The translations under genes were made by a program, and so were the position numbers. Source: Candidatus Methanoliparum thermophilum (GTDB lineage: Archaea; Halobacteriota; Methanoliparia; Methanoliparales; Methanoliparaceae). From it: DNA of 64,000 nt. This document shows positions 1 to 8,482 of this stretch, one piece after another. A model generated the notes under the pieces. That model was not told where the DNA came from. It saw only the letters and a program-made list of their open reading frames with translations, and searched no databases. Numbering within the stretch: the first letter of the stretch is position 1; each line of letters begins with the position of its first letter. Location of the stretch: NCBI GenBank assembly GCA_004212075.1, contig RXIF01000010.1, positions 62,001 through 126,000 of the forward strand, written 5' to 3'.

Positions 1-597
1 GAGAGCTTGATCTGCACACGCACCTACTCCTGTCGCAACGGTCTCGGTAGGAAACCTAACTCTCTCACGTGTAGTACTAACTAGTAAATTAAAACCAGGT
101 ATATTATTTGTTACTCCTCCTTCTTTACTGGAATGTGGGAAGAAGATATGGTCTCGGACGTAGTAATAATAAAGTTTGGCAGTATTTAGCCTATCTAAAT
201 TTTTGAATTTTAATGTCTCACCAGTTTGTAAAGTTATGCTTTTTTTACTCTTTAAAGGATCAATTACATTATCATTCAAGTATTTTTCAGCAAGTTTGCT
301 TGTATTTGTCTGTAATTTTCCAGTATCGTGTACTATTATATAATTACCTATTGAGAAGAAATCTCTCGCTATTTTTTCTATATTACTGCTCCATGAACCA
401 GCCAAGAGAAACTTGATAAGTTCTGGTGTATGTTTTTGTCTAAAATCGTTATAAAATTTTTTAAGTTCGTCTGGTATCGGTGGTATATTCTTATCTCGCG
501 GATCATATATTTGTTGTGCCTGTACACTAGAGATAACAGGATAAATTGCCAATGTTACTATGACAACTATAGAAACTATCTTAAGATATTTTTTCAT
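1..597 (-). CDS. Secreted transglutaminase-like protein, 3' end cut off by the window edge
   Basis: Reading leftward from an ATG at 597, 199 codons stay open to base 1 with no stop, so the C-terminus lies outside the window. A Shine-Dalgarno-like GGAGAG sits at 605-610. The N-terminus (MKKYLKIVSIVVIVTLAIYP, then VISSVQA) is a clear signal peptide with likely cleavage after residue 27. Near the edge the protein reads YYYYVRDHIFF and then GVGACADQA, which resembles the helix and the G-x-C-x-D-x-A active-site loop of transglutaminase-like cysteine peptidases. An extracytoplasmic role is inferred from the signal peptide. The substrate is unknown, and the catalytic His and Asp would lie in the missing part. 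The short plus-strand reading frames over this region are shadows. Confidence 0.75.
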   Translation of the reverse strand, partial: MKKYLKIVSIVVIVTLAIYPVISSVQAQQIYDPRDKNIPPIPDELKKFYNDFRQKHTPELIKFLLAGSWSSNIEKIARDFFSIGNYIIVHDTGKLQTNTSKLAEKYLNDNVIDPLKSKKSITLQTGETLKFKNLDRLNTAKLYYYYVRDHIFFPHSSKEGGVTNNIPGFNLLVSTTRERVRFPTETVATGVGACADQAL

Positions 598-650
598 ATC
601 ATATCTCTCCTTTTTTATTAGTATAAAAAATTAATTATGCTATAAATCAT

Positions 651-1568
651 TTAAACGATGAATCTTTTAATCTCATTATTTTTTGAAAGTAACACAACAC
701 GGCTCTTGATAGATTCATCGATCACTTCATAATCTGTTTTTTTGTCAATAACATAAGAAAATTTCTCGATATCCTCTTGATCAAGCATCCTATCTCGTGC
801 CAACCTTTGGCGAGAGTATCCCAGATGCATATATGATTTTATCTCTATAAAATCGGGAGACGCCATGTTTATCAAGGGAACAAACTTTTCTGGCTTGGTA
901 TTCAATCCTTTTATAAGAGTTATTCTTAAAACTGTTCTACAATCTTTATCACTCAAAATTTTAAACGATCTTAATACATTATCCCATTCATCTTTTATAG
1001 GACGGCATAATTTTTTATACATCTCTCTGTTAAAAGATTCAAGGGATAGATAAAGCTGTGTCGGATTTATCCTCTCAATCACTTCTGGTCTTGTTGCATT
1101 CGATACAACAAACGTGGTAAATCCTTTATTTTCATAAATATTTATAAGCTCGTCTAAATAAGGATAGAGCGTTGGTTCGCCTATAAGACTTATGGCAACA
1201 TGTCTCGGTTCTACGGCCTCCCAATATTTAGCAATATCTGTCCGGTTAGATCCTTTGTATCCAGTTAAAAGTCTCTTCTGCTCTTTTATAGACTCTTCAA
1301 CGATCTCTTCGGGTGAATCGAATCTTTCAAAAGAGAGCGACATACCAGTAGGCCTCCAACAAATTATGCAATTCTGGTTACATCCTATAAACGGAGTCAT
1401 CTGGATGCATCTATGAGATACAATTCCATAAAATTTTGATTTATAGCATTCATCCTCTCCTCTAACACTTTTTTTTAACCAATGGCAGAGTTTTACTGCA
1501 GAATGGTTGTTGGAACCTATAATATGATCTCCCTGCTTTTTAAGGAGCTCTTTATATCTTTCTATCAT
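651..1568 (-). CDS. taw1: 4-demethylwyosine synthase Taw1 (radical SAM, tRNA-Phe G37 modification)
   Basis: This 305-residue protein matches archaeal TYW1/Taw1, which condenses N1-methylguanosine-37 of tRNA-Phe with pyruvate carbons to form the tricyclic wyosine base. The radical-SAM CX3CX2C cluster is CNQNCIIC (Cys63, Cys67, Cys70). Three further cysteines at 28, 41 and 54, each 13 apart, fit the second [4Fe-4S] cluster typical of Taw1 (C26/C39/C52 in the Pyrococcus enzyme, from memory). The motifs ISLIGEPTLYP and FVVSNATRPEV are also family-typical. The start ATG at 1568 overlaps the tail of an upstream pseudogene. A second enzyme of the same pathway, taw3, lies at 61.3-61.9 kb. Confidence 0.93.
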   Translation of the reverse strand: MIERYKELLKKQGDHIIGSNNHSAVKLCHWLKKSVRGEDECYKSKFYGIVSHRCIQMTPFIGCNQNCIICWRPTGMSLSFERFDSPEEIVEESIKEQKRLLTGYKGSNRTDIAKYWEAVEPRHVAISLIGEPTLYPYLDELINIYENKGFTTFVVSNATRPEVIERINPTQLYLSLESFNREMYKKLCRPIKDEWDNVLRSFKILSDKDCRTVLRITLIKGLNTKPEKFVPLINMASPDFIEIKSYMHLGYSRQRLARDRMLDQEDIEKFSYVIDKKTDYEVIDESIKSRVVLLSKNNEIKRFIV

Positions 1569-1952
1569 CTTCTTTCTCTCTATATTTTCTAAAAGCGGTG
1601 GTCAAGACTCCTGTCTTCGCCATTAATGAACTTATCAAGATAACGTCTAAGATCTCATCCCTTGTCGCACCGCATTTTAACGCTGCACCTCATAATGAAC
1701 GGATACGTATCACTCTGATTTGTTAGCAACGGCTGATGCAAGAGTAACAAGTTCAGCAGTCTTTGCATCAAGGCTCTTTGGTCGTGTAGTAGAATATACA
1801 CTCAAAAGTTCTGGTCTTTTTTCCACCTCTTTGATTATAAAAGGGACCATGCCTAACTCTTCTTATATATTCTTCTCTAATAGATCGATCACTTCTTCTT
1901 TATTAGCTAACATCTCATCAAATTCTTTAAAAAATTTTTCTATCTGGCTCAT
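1552..1952 (-). pseudogene. Carboxymuconolactone decarboxylase/AhpD-like gene, disrupted
   Basis: No open frame covers this stretch, but the minus strand decodes piecewise into a CMD-family protein. Frame 1 from an ATG at 1952 gives MSQIEKFFKEFDEML, then a TAA, then ELGMVPFIIKEVEKRPELL, KTAELVTLASAVANKSE, a TGA, and YVSVH. After a frameshift the next frame gives AALKCGATRDEILDVILISS and ends FRKY. These match the AxxNxCEYCxxxH and A-L-x-x-GA-T-x-x-E-I blocks of the family. The first catalytic cysteine position now reads Tyr. Two stops and at least one frameshift make a functional product unlikely. The dead frame ends inside taw1, so the two genes probably once formed an operon. Confidence 0.8.
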
Positions 1953-2007
1953 ATAGAAAGATAAATGATTATAATATTTATAAATATTATGATACGCGGA
2001 GAAAATA

Positions 2008-2820
2008 TCAGAATTTAGGCTTTCTTTCCTCTATCTTTGCCTGAAAACCTTCTATTACTTTATCCATATCACCGAAGATGATGCTTTGAACTATGCCTTC
2101 CATCTCGAGAGAAGTATTTTTATCAATATCTCTGCTGAGATCTATTACCTTTTTAGATAAACCTACCGCAGTCGGAGAACAATTATCTATAATCTCCTGT
2201 GCCAGTTTTATTGAAGCATCTAGTTCTTCTCCTTCTGGTGTTACTTCATTGACCAAATTTATTCTGAACGCTTCATCGGCAGATATCAGTCTTCCTGTCA
2301 TTATCAATTCTTTTGCCTTGATTACTCCTATCATCCTTGTCAATCGTGTTGTACCACCAACATCTGGAATAAGCCCTAATTGAACCTCTGGGATGCCTAT
2401 ACGTGTATCTTTAGATGCAATTCTAAAATCTGCTGTTAATGCCAACTCGAGCCCCATTCCTATAGTATGACCATGGATTGCACATATAACCGGTTTTTCC
2501 AGCGATTCTATCTTATTTAAACTATAATGAAGATCCGTAAGATAATTTCTAAACCAGCTCGTACCTTTCTCGTTGATATTCTCTATAAACATTGATGGAA
2601 ACTCGAAAAGATCTATTCCTGCAGAAAAAACCTTCCCTTTTCCTGCCAAGATTATCACTTTAACTTCTGGGTCTACTGAAGCGATTGAAAAAGAATTTTC
2701 TAGATCTACCATGATTTCAGGATTTAAAGCATTCCGCTTTTCAGGCCGATTCAAATAGATCGTCATTATGCCATCTTTTTTTTCGGTCAAGATAAGATTA
2801 CTATCTGTTTTTTTATTCAT
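2008..2820 (-). CDS. Enoyl-CoA hydratase/isomerase (crotonase) family protein, dienoyl-CoA-isomerase-like
   Basis: This is a 270-residue crotonase-fold enzyme. The CoA/oxyanion-hole segment is FSAGIDLFEF (65-74), and the second block runs from GHTIGMGLELALTADF to IGIPEVQLGLIPDVGG. Both crotonase acidic positions are present (Glu125, Glu145). Asp153, eight residues after Glu145, matches the extra Asp of delta3,5-delta2,4-dienoyl-CoA isomerases, as does the AGIDL motif. It should act on a 2-enoyl- or dienoyl-CoA in the cytosol; hydratase or isomerase cannot be decided from sequence alone. It is transcribed divergently from a phenylacetate-CoA-ligase-like gene, which suggests joint use in acyl- or aryl-CoA metabolism. 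Confidence 0.88.
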   Translation of the reverse strand: MNKKTDSNLILTEKKDGIMTIYLNRPEKRNALNPEIMVDLENSFSIASVDPEVKVIILAGKGKVFSAGIDLFEFPSMFIENINEKGTSWFRNYLTDLHYSLNKIESLEKPVICAIHGHTIGMGLELALTADFRIASKDTRIGIPEVQLGLIPDVGGTTRLTRMIGVIKAKELIMTGRLISADEAFRINLVNEVTPEGEELDASIKLAQEIIDNCSPTAVGLSKKVIDLSRDIDKNTSLEMEGIVQSIIFGDMDKVIEGFQAKIEERKPKF

Positions 2821-2932
2821 GCATATTTATTAATATAGACATAAGATATATCTTTTATTGATCTATGTTATTAACAGTAATATAAATCAATATGAGATTG
2901 GATACCTATTCAACCTAATATTATAAACCAAG

Positions 2933-2944
2933 GGTTTATAAACC
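2933..2944. promoter_or_regulatory. 12-bp perfect palindrome in the crotonase/paaK divergent promoter region
   Basis: GGTTTATAAACC is perfectly self-complementary. TATAAACC also occurs as a direct copy at 2922-2929. The site lies between divergent genes (starts at 2820 and 3016) and contains a TATA-like core. It could be an operator or only a palindromic TATA region. Confidence 0.4.
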
Positions 2945-2946
2945 AC

Positions 2947-2959
2947 AAATCGAAGATTT
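2947..2959. repeat. AAATC-GAA-GATTT dispersed short palindrome, copy 1
   Basis: Inverted repeat with 5-bp arms around GAA, 57 bp before the paaK start. The same 13-mer or a close variant recurs in other intergenic regions at 8511-8523, 8533-8545, 12008-12020 and 12948-12960. Confidence 0.55.
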
Positions 2960-3015
2960 ATGATATTTAAAATATGAGATCATATTATTAACAATTATTA
3001 GAAAGAGGTAAGATA

Positions 3016-4317
3016 ATGGAATACTGGAATCCAAGGATAGAAAAAATCCCTGCAGACGAATTGAGAAAGATGCAATACAAGTTACTAAAGATGCTTGTAT
3101 ATCGCCTGTATAATTTTTCGCCATACTATCGAAGAAAATTCAAGAAACATAATATCACCCCAGATGATATTAAAAATTGTGAAGATGTCTCCAAACTTCC
3201 ATTTACTTATAAAAAGGACTTGAGAGATAACTATCCCGATAAAATGTTTGCTGTACCACAACAGGAGATTGTTAGGTATCACGTATCATCAGGAACAACT
3301 GGAAAACCCACCATTGTGGCATATACTCAACAAGATATTAATTTATGGACGGAATCTCTTGCAAGATCCTTGACAGCTTGCGGTATCGGGCGGGGAAATA
3401 TAATCCAGATAAGTTATGGCTATGGTTTATTTACAGGTGGATTAGGATTGCACTATGGTGCAGAGAGAGTAGGAGCAAGCGTAATTCCTACAGGTACCGG
3501 AAATACGGAGCGGCAGATAGAACTGATGCAAGATATGAAAGTCAATAGTATTGCATGCACCCCTTCTTATCTGATACATATGGCAGAAAAAGCCGAGAAT
3601 CTTGGCATAAGTATAAAGAACGATACTAATTTAAAAATTGCAATTTTAGGAGCAGAACCATGGAGTGAAAAAACCAGACAGAGAATAGAAGATGAATTAG
3701 GTATTGATGCGTACGACATATACGGAATGAGTGAATTTAACGGGCCCATGTTTACAGAATGCTCTGAAAAATCTGGAATTCATATTTGGGGTGATCATAT
3801 GCTCGTAGAAGTAGTAGATCCAAAGACTGGAGAGGTATTAGAAGAGGGAGAGGAGGGCGAACTGGTGGTTACTACTCTACAAAAAGAGGCTTTACCATTA
3901 ATAAGATATAGAACAGGAGATATCACCGAACTATATCAAGATTTATGCGAATGTGGTCGGGCTCATCAGAGAATAGCCCGAATCAAAGGACGAGCCGATG
4001 ATATGTTGATAATACGAGGAATAAACGTATTTCCATCACAAATTGAATATGTGCTCATGCAAACGAGAGAAGTTGGTAAACATTTTCAGCTAGTAGTAGA
4101 GAGGGATGGTGCGCTCGATAAGATGACCGTCAGGGTGGAGGTGAGCACGGAGGCATTCAGTGATAAGATAAACGATATGATAGCATTAAAAAATCGTATA
4201 AAAGATAGGCTTAAACACTTTTTAAATATAAATACAGAGGTAGAGCTGTTAGAGCCGGGTAGTCTTCCCAGATTCGAAGGAAAAGCAAAAAGGATTATTG
4301 ATAAGAGAGAGTTTTGA
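3016..4317 (+). CDS. Phenylacetate-CoA ligase (PaaK-like AMP-forming acyl-CoA synthetase)
   Basis: This 433-residue adenylate-forming enzyme has the usual PaaK length. The ATP/AMP loop SSGTTGKPT is at 91-99, YGMSEFNGP and YRTGDIT form the adenylate-binding blocks, and a Cys-rich CECGRAHQRI segment is followed by RADDMLIIRGINVFPSQIE, the hinge into the C-terminal domain. It activates an aryl or other carboxylic acid to its CoA thioester with ATP. In archaea such proteins often process arylacetates from amino-acid 2-oxoacid oxidation, but the substrate here is not determined. An ACT-domain gene follows after 22 bp, an association common in archaea. A ribosome site GAAAGAGGT precedes the ATG. 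Confidence 0.92.
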   Translation: MEYWNPRIEKIPADELRKMQYKLLKMLVYRLYNFSPYYRRKFKKHNITPDDIKNCEDVSKLPFTYKKDLRDNYPDKMFAVPQQEIVRYHVSSGTTGKPTIVAYTQQDINLWTESLARSLTACGIGRGNIIQISYGYGLFTGGLGLHYGAERVGASVIPTGTGNTERQIELMQDMKVNSIACTPSYLIHMAEKAENLGISIKNDTNLKIAILGAEPWSEKTRQRIEDELGIDAYDIYGMSEFNGPMFTECSEKSGIHIWGDHMLVEVVDPKTGEVLEEGEEGELVVTTLQKEALPLIRYRTGDITELYQDLCECGRAHQRIARIKGRADDMLIIRGINVFPSQIEYVLMQTREVGKHFQLVVERDGALDKMTVRVEVSTEAFSDKINDMIALKNRIKDRLKHFLNINTEVELLEPGSLPRFEGKAKRIIDKREF

Positions 4318-4339
4318 TTTTTGAAATTTTGTTTTTAGG

Positions 4340-4783
4340 ATGAGTGAGATCGGGATGAAAGAACATGCAATAAAACAGATATCCATATTTTTAGAGAATA
4401 AACCAGGTCGGTTAGCCAGATTAGCTAAAGCAATAATAGATTCTGGTGTGAATATCTTAGCTTTAAACATTGCTGAAGCGGGGGATTTCGGAATAGTTCG
4501 AATGCTGGTAGATAAACCAAGGATTGCTTATGAAGAGTTACAAAAAAAAGGGTTTACAGTATCCAGTACGGATGTACTAGGTATTAAAATAAAAAATGAG
4601 CCAGGAGAATTGTATAAAATCTCAAAGGCATTAGGAGACGCAAATATAAATATAGATTATGCATATGCGTATTCAAGTAATTCTGAGGCTTATTTGATAT
4701 TAAGAGTAAGCAATTTGAACGAATCTATACTCAATATACAAAAAATAGGATTAGAATTGATGGACAGCTCTGTTTTTGAGTGA
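4340..4783 (+). CDS. Tandem ACT-domain protein
   Basis: A 147-residue protein of two ACT-type ligand-binding repeats: KQISIFLENKPGRLARLAKA near the N-terminus and IKNEPGELYKISKALGDANI in the second half. ACT domains bind amino acids or related small molecules and modulate partner enzymes. It follows the PaaK-like ligase with a 22-bp gap, so they are probably co-transcribed and it may be that enzyme's regulatory partner (inference). An in-frame ATG at 4355, just after GAGATCGGG, is an alternative start and would shorten the protein by five residues. Confidence 0.85.
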   Translation: MSEIGMKEHAIKQISIFLENKPGRLARLAKAIIDSGVNILALNIAEAGDFGIVRMLVDKPRIAYEELQKKGFTVSSTDVLGIKIKNEPGELYKISKALGDANINIDYAYAYSSNSEAYLILRVSNLNESILNIQKIGLELMDSSVFE

Positions 4784-4829
4784 TGGGTAATAATAAGGAT
4801 ATATTTAATTAATATTATAGTTAAATAGA

Positions 4830-5051
4830 ATGAGAATCAAGGTAAAAGTTATTACAAATGCAGATAAAGATGAAATAGTCGAAAAAGATGATATCTTAGT
4901 TGTAAAAACAAAAAATCCTCCAATTAAAGATAAAGCAAATAGAGCAGTAATAAAATTACTTACCAAACATTTCAACGCAAGAGTAAAGATTGTGTCGGGT
5001 CATAAAAATAGAGAAAAATGGATTGAGGTAGAAGAGAGATTCTCAATTTAA
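4830..5051 (+). CDS. DUF167/YggU family protein
   Basis: This 73-residue protein carries the family pattern of a basic beta strand (MRIKVKVITNADKDEI) followed by VKTKNPPIKDKANRAVIKLL and IVSGHKNREKWIEV. DUF167 proteins are small, widespread and without an established biochemical function. An AT-rich tract at 4799-4822 may serve as the promoter of a short-leader transcript. Its last 9 bp overlap the convergent archaetidylinositol-phosphate synthase gene. Confidence 0.88.
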   Translation: MRIKVKVITNADKDEIVEKDDILVVKTKNPPIKDKANRAVIKLLTKHFNARVKIVSGHKNREKWIEVEERFSI

Positions 5052-5675
5052 TCTCTTCCATGCGTAAAAAAAACGTTGTATCGCAGTTATGTTACAGACT
5101 ATTGCAAAAAAAATCATCATGAACGTTAACATATCTATCCCACCGATCTCTCCGATCAAAGCCTGGAGGATTATAAATATAGATAAGATAATTATCCTAT
5201 CAGAACGTCCAAGAAGGCCGCCATAATTTCTCTTTAATCCGACAGCCTCTGCCTGAGTTGCGACATAACTCGTAAGCAGTACGCCTACTATTGCAGATAT
5301 GCCTATTAACTCAGAAACCAGATAACCAAGAGTCTCTGGAGAACAGTATCCAGCAAAAAATACTCCTGACAGCATAAAGATATCAGAATATCTGTCCAGA
5401 ATATGGTCTAAAAAATCTCCTCTACGGCTCTCGATATGTAGATATCTTGCCAAACCTCCATCTATTATATCGAGAAAACCGTTTAAAAATATAAAAAATA
5501 AGGATATCCATAGGAAGAAAACGTTCAATCTCGATATAAATATGAGCAATCCGGCAAGAAAGGCACATAAGATAGATAACAATGATATCTGGTTTGGTGT
5601 AATCCTATCTCCAATAAATCTTACAATTGGTTCGGTCTTTTTGTATATCCAATCTTTATACTTATCAAGCGTCAA
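5043..5675 (-). CDS. CDP-alcohol phosphatidyltransferase, likely archaetidylinositol phosphate synthase
   Basis: This integral membrane enzyme has the CDP-alcohol phosphotransferase signature D-G-x2-A-R-x8-G-x3-D-x3-D, seen as DGGLARYLHIESRRGDFLD continuing to HILD, and several hydrophobic segments. Archaeal members near an NMP kinase join CDP-archaeol to inositol-1-phosphate to give archaetidylinositol phosphate; that substrate is inferred. The best start is TTG at 5675: it makes a TTGA overlap with the upstream kinase stop and has GAGGAG just ahead, giving a 210-residue protein beginning MTLDKYKDW. An ATG at 5693 would add six residues. Confidence 0.85.
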   Translation of the reverse strand: MTLDKYKDWIYKKTEPIVRFIGDRITPNQISLLSILCAFLAGLLIFISRLNVFFLWISLFFIFLNGFLDIIDGGLARYLHIESRRGDFLDHILDRYSDIFMLSGVFFAGYCSPETLGYLVSELIGISAIVGVLLTSYVATQAEAVGLKRNYGGLLGRSDRIIILSIFIILQALIGEIGGIDMLTFMMIFFAIVCNITAIQRFFYAWKRLN

Positions 5676-6202
5676 AAAAACTCCTCGCTCCAATCTATCT
5701 TTCCTGGCTCATATCCTTTCTCATCGTCTAGTATGATCCTTTTTATTTTTTTTGCGACTTTTTCGCTTTTTAGATTGGTAGTATCTATCTCTCTGACTTT
5801 TTTTCCATGAAGATCGAGTGATTCTATAAGTATGACATCTAACGCCTCTGCTTCTACGTTCTCCTGAATCTTTTTAGAATCGTACCATCTTTGTTTTAGC
5901 CTCTCCTCAACAATCTTTGGATGTGCTCTCAATACAATAACGATGTCCACATCGAGATAATGAGATAGGTGACTCTCGAATACGACGTTATCCTCAGAAT
6001 AAAAAATTTTTTTTATAATTCTGTTTAATTTGTTAACATCTACAAGATAACTATCCGTCTTTTCATCTATATCATCGTAGATATTCTCCATCTTTATAAA
6101 GTCGTTCAAATGGATTATCTTGAAATCTTTTAAAATCTTTTTTAAATCTATCGTAACGGTCGTTTTTCCAGTACCTGGCGTTCCTGTTATAGAAACTTTC
6201 AT
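5672..6202 (-). CDS. Fap7/hCINAP-type nucleoside-monophosphate (adenylate) kinase
   Basis: A 176-residue P-loop kinase with Walker A GTPGTGKTT at residues 7-15 and an adenylate-kinase-like LID segment around VEERLKQRW. Archaeal and eukaryotic Fap7 proteins are NMP kinases/ATPases involved in small ribosomal subunit maturation, so a role in 16S rRNA processing is plausible. It starts 7 bp after hisC ends and overlaps the archaetidylinositol-phosphate synthase by 4 bp. The conserved acidic and aromatic C-terminus (GKIDWSEEFF) resembles other archaeal members. Confidence 0.85.
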   Translation of the reverse strand: MKVSITGTPGTGKTTVTIDLKKILKDFKIIHLNDFIKMENIYDDIDEKTDSYLVDVNKLNRIIKKIFYSEDNVVFESHLSHYLDVDIVIVLRAHPKIVEERLKQRWYDSKKIQENVEAEALDVILIESLDLHGKKVREIDTTNLKSEKVAKKIKRIILDDEKGYEPGKIDWSEEFF

Positions 6203-6209
6203 CTATGGT

Positions 6210-7289
6210 CTATATTCCTTTTAAAATATAGTTGAATGCATCCACTAATCTAACATTATCCTCCTCTTTTCCGACAGAGACTCTTATAAACTTATCTCCC
6301 ATCCCTTTGAATGATGAACAATCTCTTACGATAAACCCCATTTTAGCCAATTCATCGATCATAAAAGATGATTTAAAAGGGGATACATCGACTAAAACAA
6401 AATTTGCATATGATGGATAAGTCTTGAACGGTATGTTCTCTCGTAGATAATCTCGTCCATCTTTTATTTTTTGAATCGTATAATTTATATAATCTAAGTC
6501 ATTTAATGCTGCATAAGCCGCTTCGATGGATAAATAGCTTACAGCAAAAGGTGTTGAAACCTTTAAACAAGCTTTCTTTATTTTTTCAGATAATACGGCA
6601 TATCCAACCCGCATTCCTGCAATACCGAAAGCTTTAGATAACGTTCTTAAAATTATTATATTATCATATTCATCTATTAGACCTGTATAGTTCTGATCTG
6701 CAAACTCTGCATATGCCTCATCTAAAATCACAACCCCGTTAAACTCGTCTAATATTTTAATCACCTCTTTTTTGGGATAAGTATTGCCGGTAGGGTTGTT
6801 TGGTGAACATAAAAATATCATCTTTGTTTTATCATCGACGCTATTCAAGATGGTTTCTGCAGATATAAAAAAATTTTCATCCATCTTTACTAAAACAGGA
6901 ACTGCACCATGTGTTATGGATGTTAATTCATAATAGCTGAACGTAGGAATGGGTATCAGAACTTTATCGTTACAATCGATAAATACCCTCATTAATGTAT
7001 CCAGTACGCCATCCACTCCAGAGTTTATGTATATATTGTCTATAGGTATGTTAAGATACAAAGATATTGCATCATAGAGCTTTTTTGGGTGAAATTCTGG
7101 ATAGTAGTTTACTTTATCTGCAGAATTTCTTATAGCATTGATAACCTTGGTACTCGGTGGATAAGGATTCTCGTTGGAGGAGAGTTTTACTATCTTATCT
7201 TTTGCAATATTTACAGAAGACGATAGATCATCTACACTCTTTCCTGGAATATACTCGGCTATACTATCTATAATTCTCCTAATCTGCAA
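6210..7289 (-). CDS. hisC: Histidinol-phosphate aminotransferase
   Basis: A fold-type I PLP aminotransferase of 359 residues, standard for HisC. It converts imidazole-acetol phosphate and glutamate to histidinol phosphate. Visible motifs are LSSNENPYPPS (substrate loop), SPNNPTGNTYP, VILDEAYAEF (PLP-ring Asp/Tyr) and RTLSKAFGIAGMRVGY, which holds the Schiff-base lysine. It overlaps argD by 11 bp and ends in TAG, so UAG is an ordinary stop codon here. No other his gene is in the window. Confidence 0.93.
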   Translation of the reverse strand: MQIRRIIDSIAEYIPGKSVDDLSSSVNIAKDKIVKLSSNENPYPPSTKVINAIRNSADKVNYYPEFHPKKLYDAISLYLNIPIDNIYINSGVDGVLDTLMRVFIDCNDKVLIPIPTFSYYELTSITHGAVPVLVKMDENFFISAETILNSVDDKTKMIFLCSPNNPTGNTYPKKEVIKILDEFNGVVILDEAYAEFADQNYTGLIDEYDNIIILRTLSKAFGIAGMRVGYAVLSEKIKKACLKVSTPFAVSYLSIEAAYAALNDLDYINYTIQKIKDGRDYLRENIPFKTYPSYANFVLVDVSPFKSSFMIDELAKMGFIVRDCSSFKGMGDKFIRVSVGKEEDNVRLVDAFNYILKGI

Positions 7290-8433
7290 TATAAGACACC
7301 ACCCGATCGATCTCGTCTCTTGTTATCACAAATGGCGGTACTAATCTGATTGTCTTATCAGATGTTGCATTGATCAAAGCTCCTTTATTTAAAACGGAAG
7401 AGACAAGAGCGTTTGCATCTTTGTTCAGTGATAAACCGATCATCATACCTTTTCCTCTCACATCATCTATGAAATCTACGTCTTTTTTTAGCTTTATAAG
7501 TTTTTCTTTGAAATATCTGCCATCTTTTTCAGATTTTTCTATCAAGTTATCTTTATTAATTGCTTCTATAACCCCTAGTACAGCAGAACATGCAAGCGGG
7601 TTCCCTCCAAACGTAGTTCCATGATCTCCCGGCTCAAAATCTGCCACATCATTTTTTGCTGCCATAGCTCCTACTGGAAATCCACCCCCCATCCCTTTTG
7701 CCATAGTAATTATATCGGGCATTATACCTTCATGTTGAAAGGCAAACCATCGTCCTGTTCTTCCAAAACCTGTTTGAACTTCATCTACTATAAGAAGTAG
7801 ATCGTTTTTATCACAAACTTCTCTAACCGCTCTTAGATAGCCATCAGGTGGAACAATTACCCCACTTTCTCCCTGTATCGGCTCTAAGATTATTGCTGCC
7901 GTATCTTCATCTATCTCTTCCTCTATCTTTGATACATCACCATAATTTACAAAACATGCATCGATTAAAAAAGATTCGAACGGTTTTTTAAATTTTTCCT
8001 TGTATGTTACGCTCAAAGCACCGATAGTTCGTCCGTGAAACGCGTTTTTCATTGCTATAAATTTATTCTTGCTTGTATGTTTGATTGCAAGTTTTAATGC
8101 CGCCTCAATAGCCTCTGTCCCAGAATTACAAAAGAATACTTTATCCATGCCCGATATTTCAGCAATCTTCTCCGCAGCATCTACAGAAATATCTGTATAA
8201 TACAGATTGGATATATGCATAAGACGATCAAGCTGATCTTTTATTCTTTTAACCACGAAAGGGTTTCTATGTCCTACACCACAGACGGCTATACCTCCAA
8301 CACAATCTATATACTCTTTTCCATTGATATCCCATACTTTAGAGCCTTCTCCCTTTATTATTACAACAGGCTGTCTATCGTATGTATGAAAAATATACTT
8401 CGTCTCTCTTTCAAATATATCCATCTTATCCAT
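7279..8433 (-). CDS. argD: Acetylornithine aminotransferase (class III)
   Basis: This 384-residue class-III PLP aminotransferase has MKNAFHGRTIGALSVT, IVDEVQTGFGRTGRWFAFQ and ITMAKGMGGGFPVGA, the last carrying the catalytic lysine. ArgD transfers an amino group between glutamate and N-acetylglutamate semialdehyde in arginine synthesis. Closely related omega-aminotransferases cannot be fully excluded. The ATG at 8433 is preceded by GAGGGATTT. It ends in TAG and overlaps hisC by 11 bp. Confidence 0.88.
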   Translation of the reverse strand: MDKMDIFERETKYIFHTYDRQPVVIIKGEGSKVWDINGKEYIDCVGGIAVCGVGHRNPFVVKRIKDQLDRLMHISNLYYTDISVDAAEKIAEISGMDKVFFCNSGTEAIEAALKLAIKHTSKNKFIAMKNAFHGRTIGALSVTYKEKFKKPFESFLIDACFVNYGDVSKIEEEIDEDTAAIILEPIQGESGVIVPPDGYLRAVREVCDKNDLLLIVDEVQTGFGRTGRWFAFQHEGIMPDIITMAKGMGGGFPVGAMAAKNDVADFEPGDHGTTFGGNPLACSAVLGVIEAINKDNLIEKSEKDGRYFKEKLIKLKKDVDFIDDVRGKGMMIGLSLNKDANALVSSVLNKGALINATSDKTIRLVPPFVITRDEIDRVVSYIAD

Positions 8434-8482
8434 TCAAATCCCTCTTTAAATATAAACGTTCTTTTCTCCCGTGTAGGATAAA

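Noticed and set aside
213-621. Two plus-strand frames of 60-70 codons at the left end
   Set aside because: They lie antisense to a convincing minus-strand gene with signal peptide and transglutaminase-like motif; their compositions are Tyr/Phe/Leu-rich shadow products.
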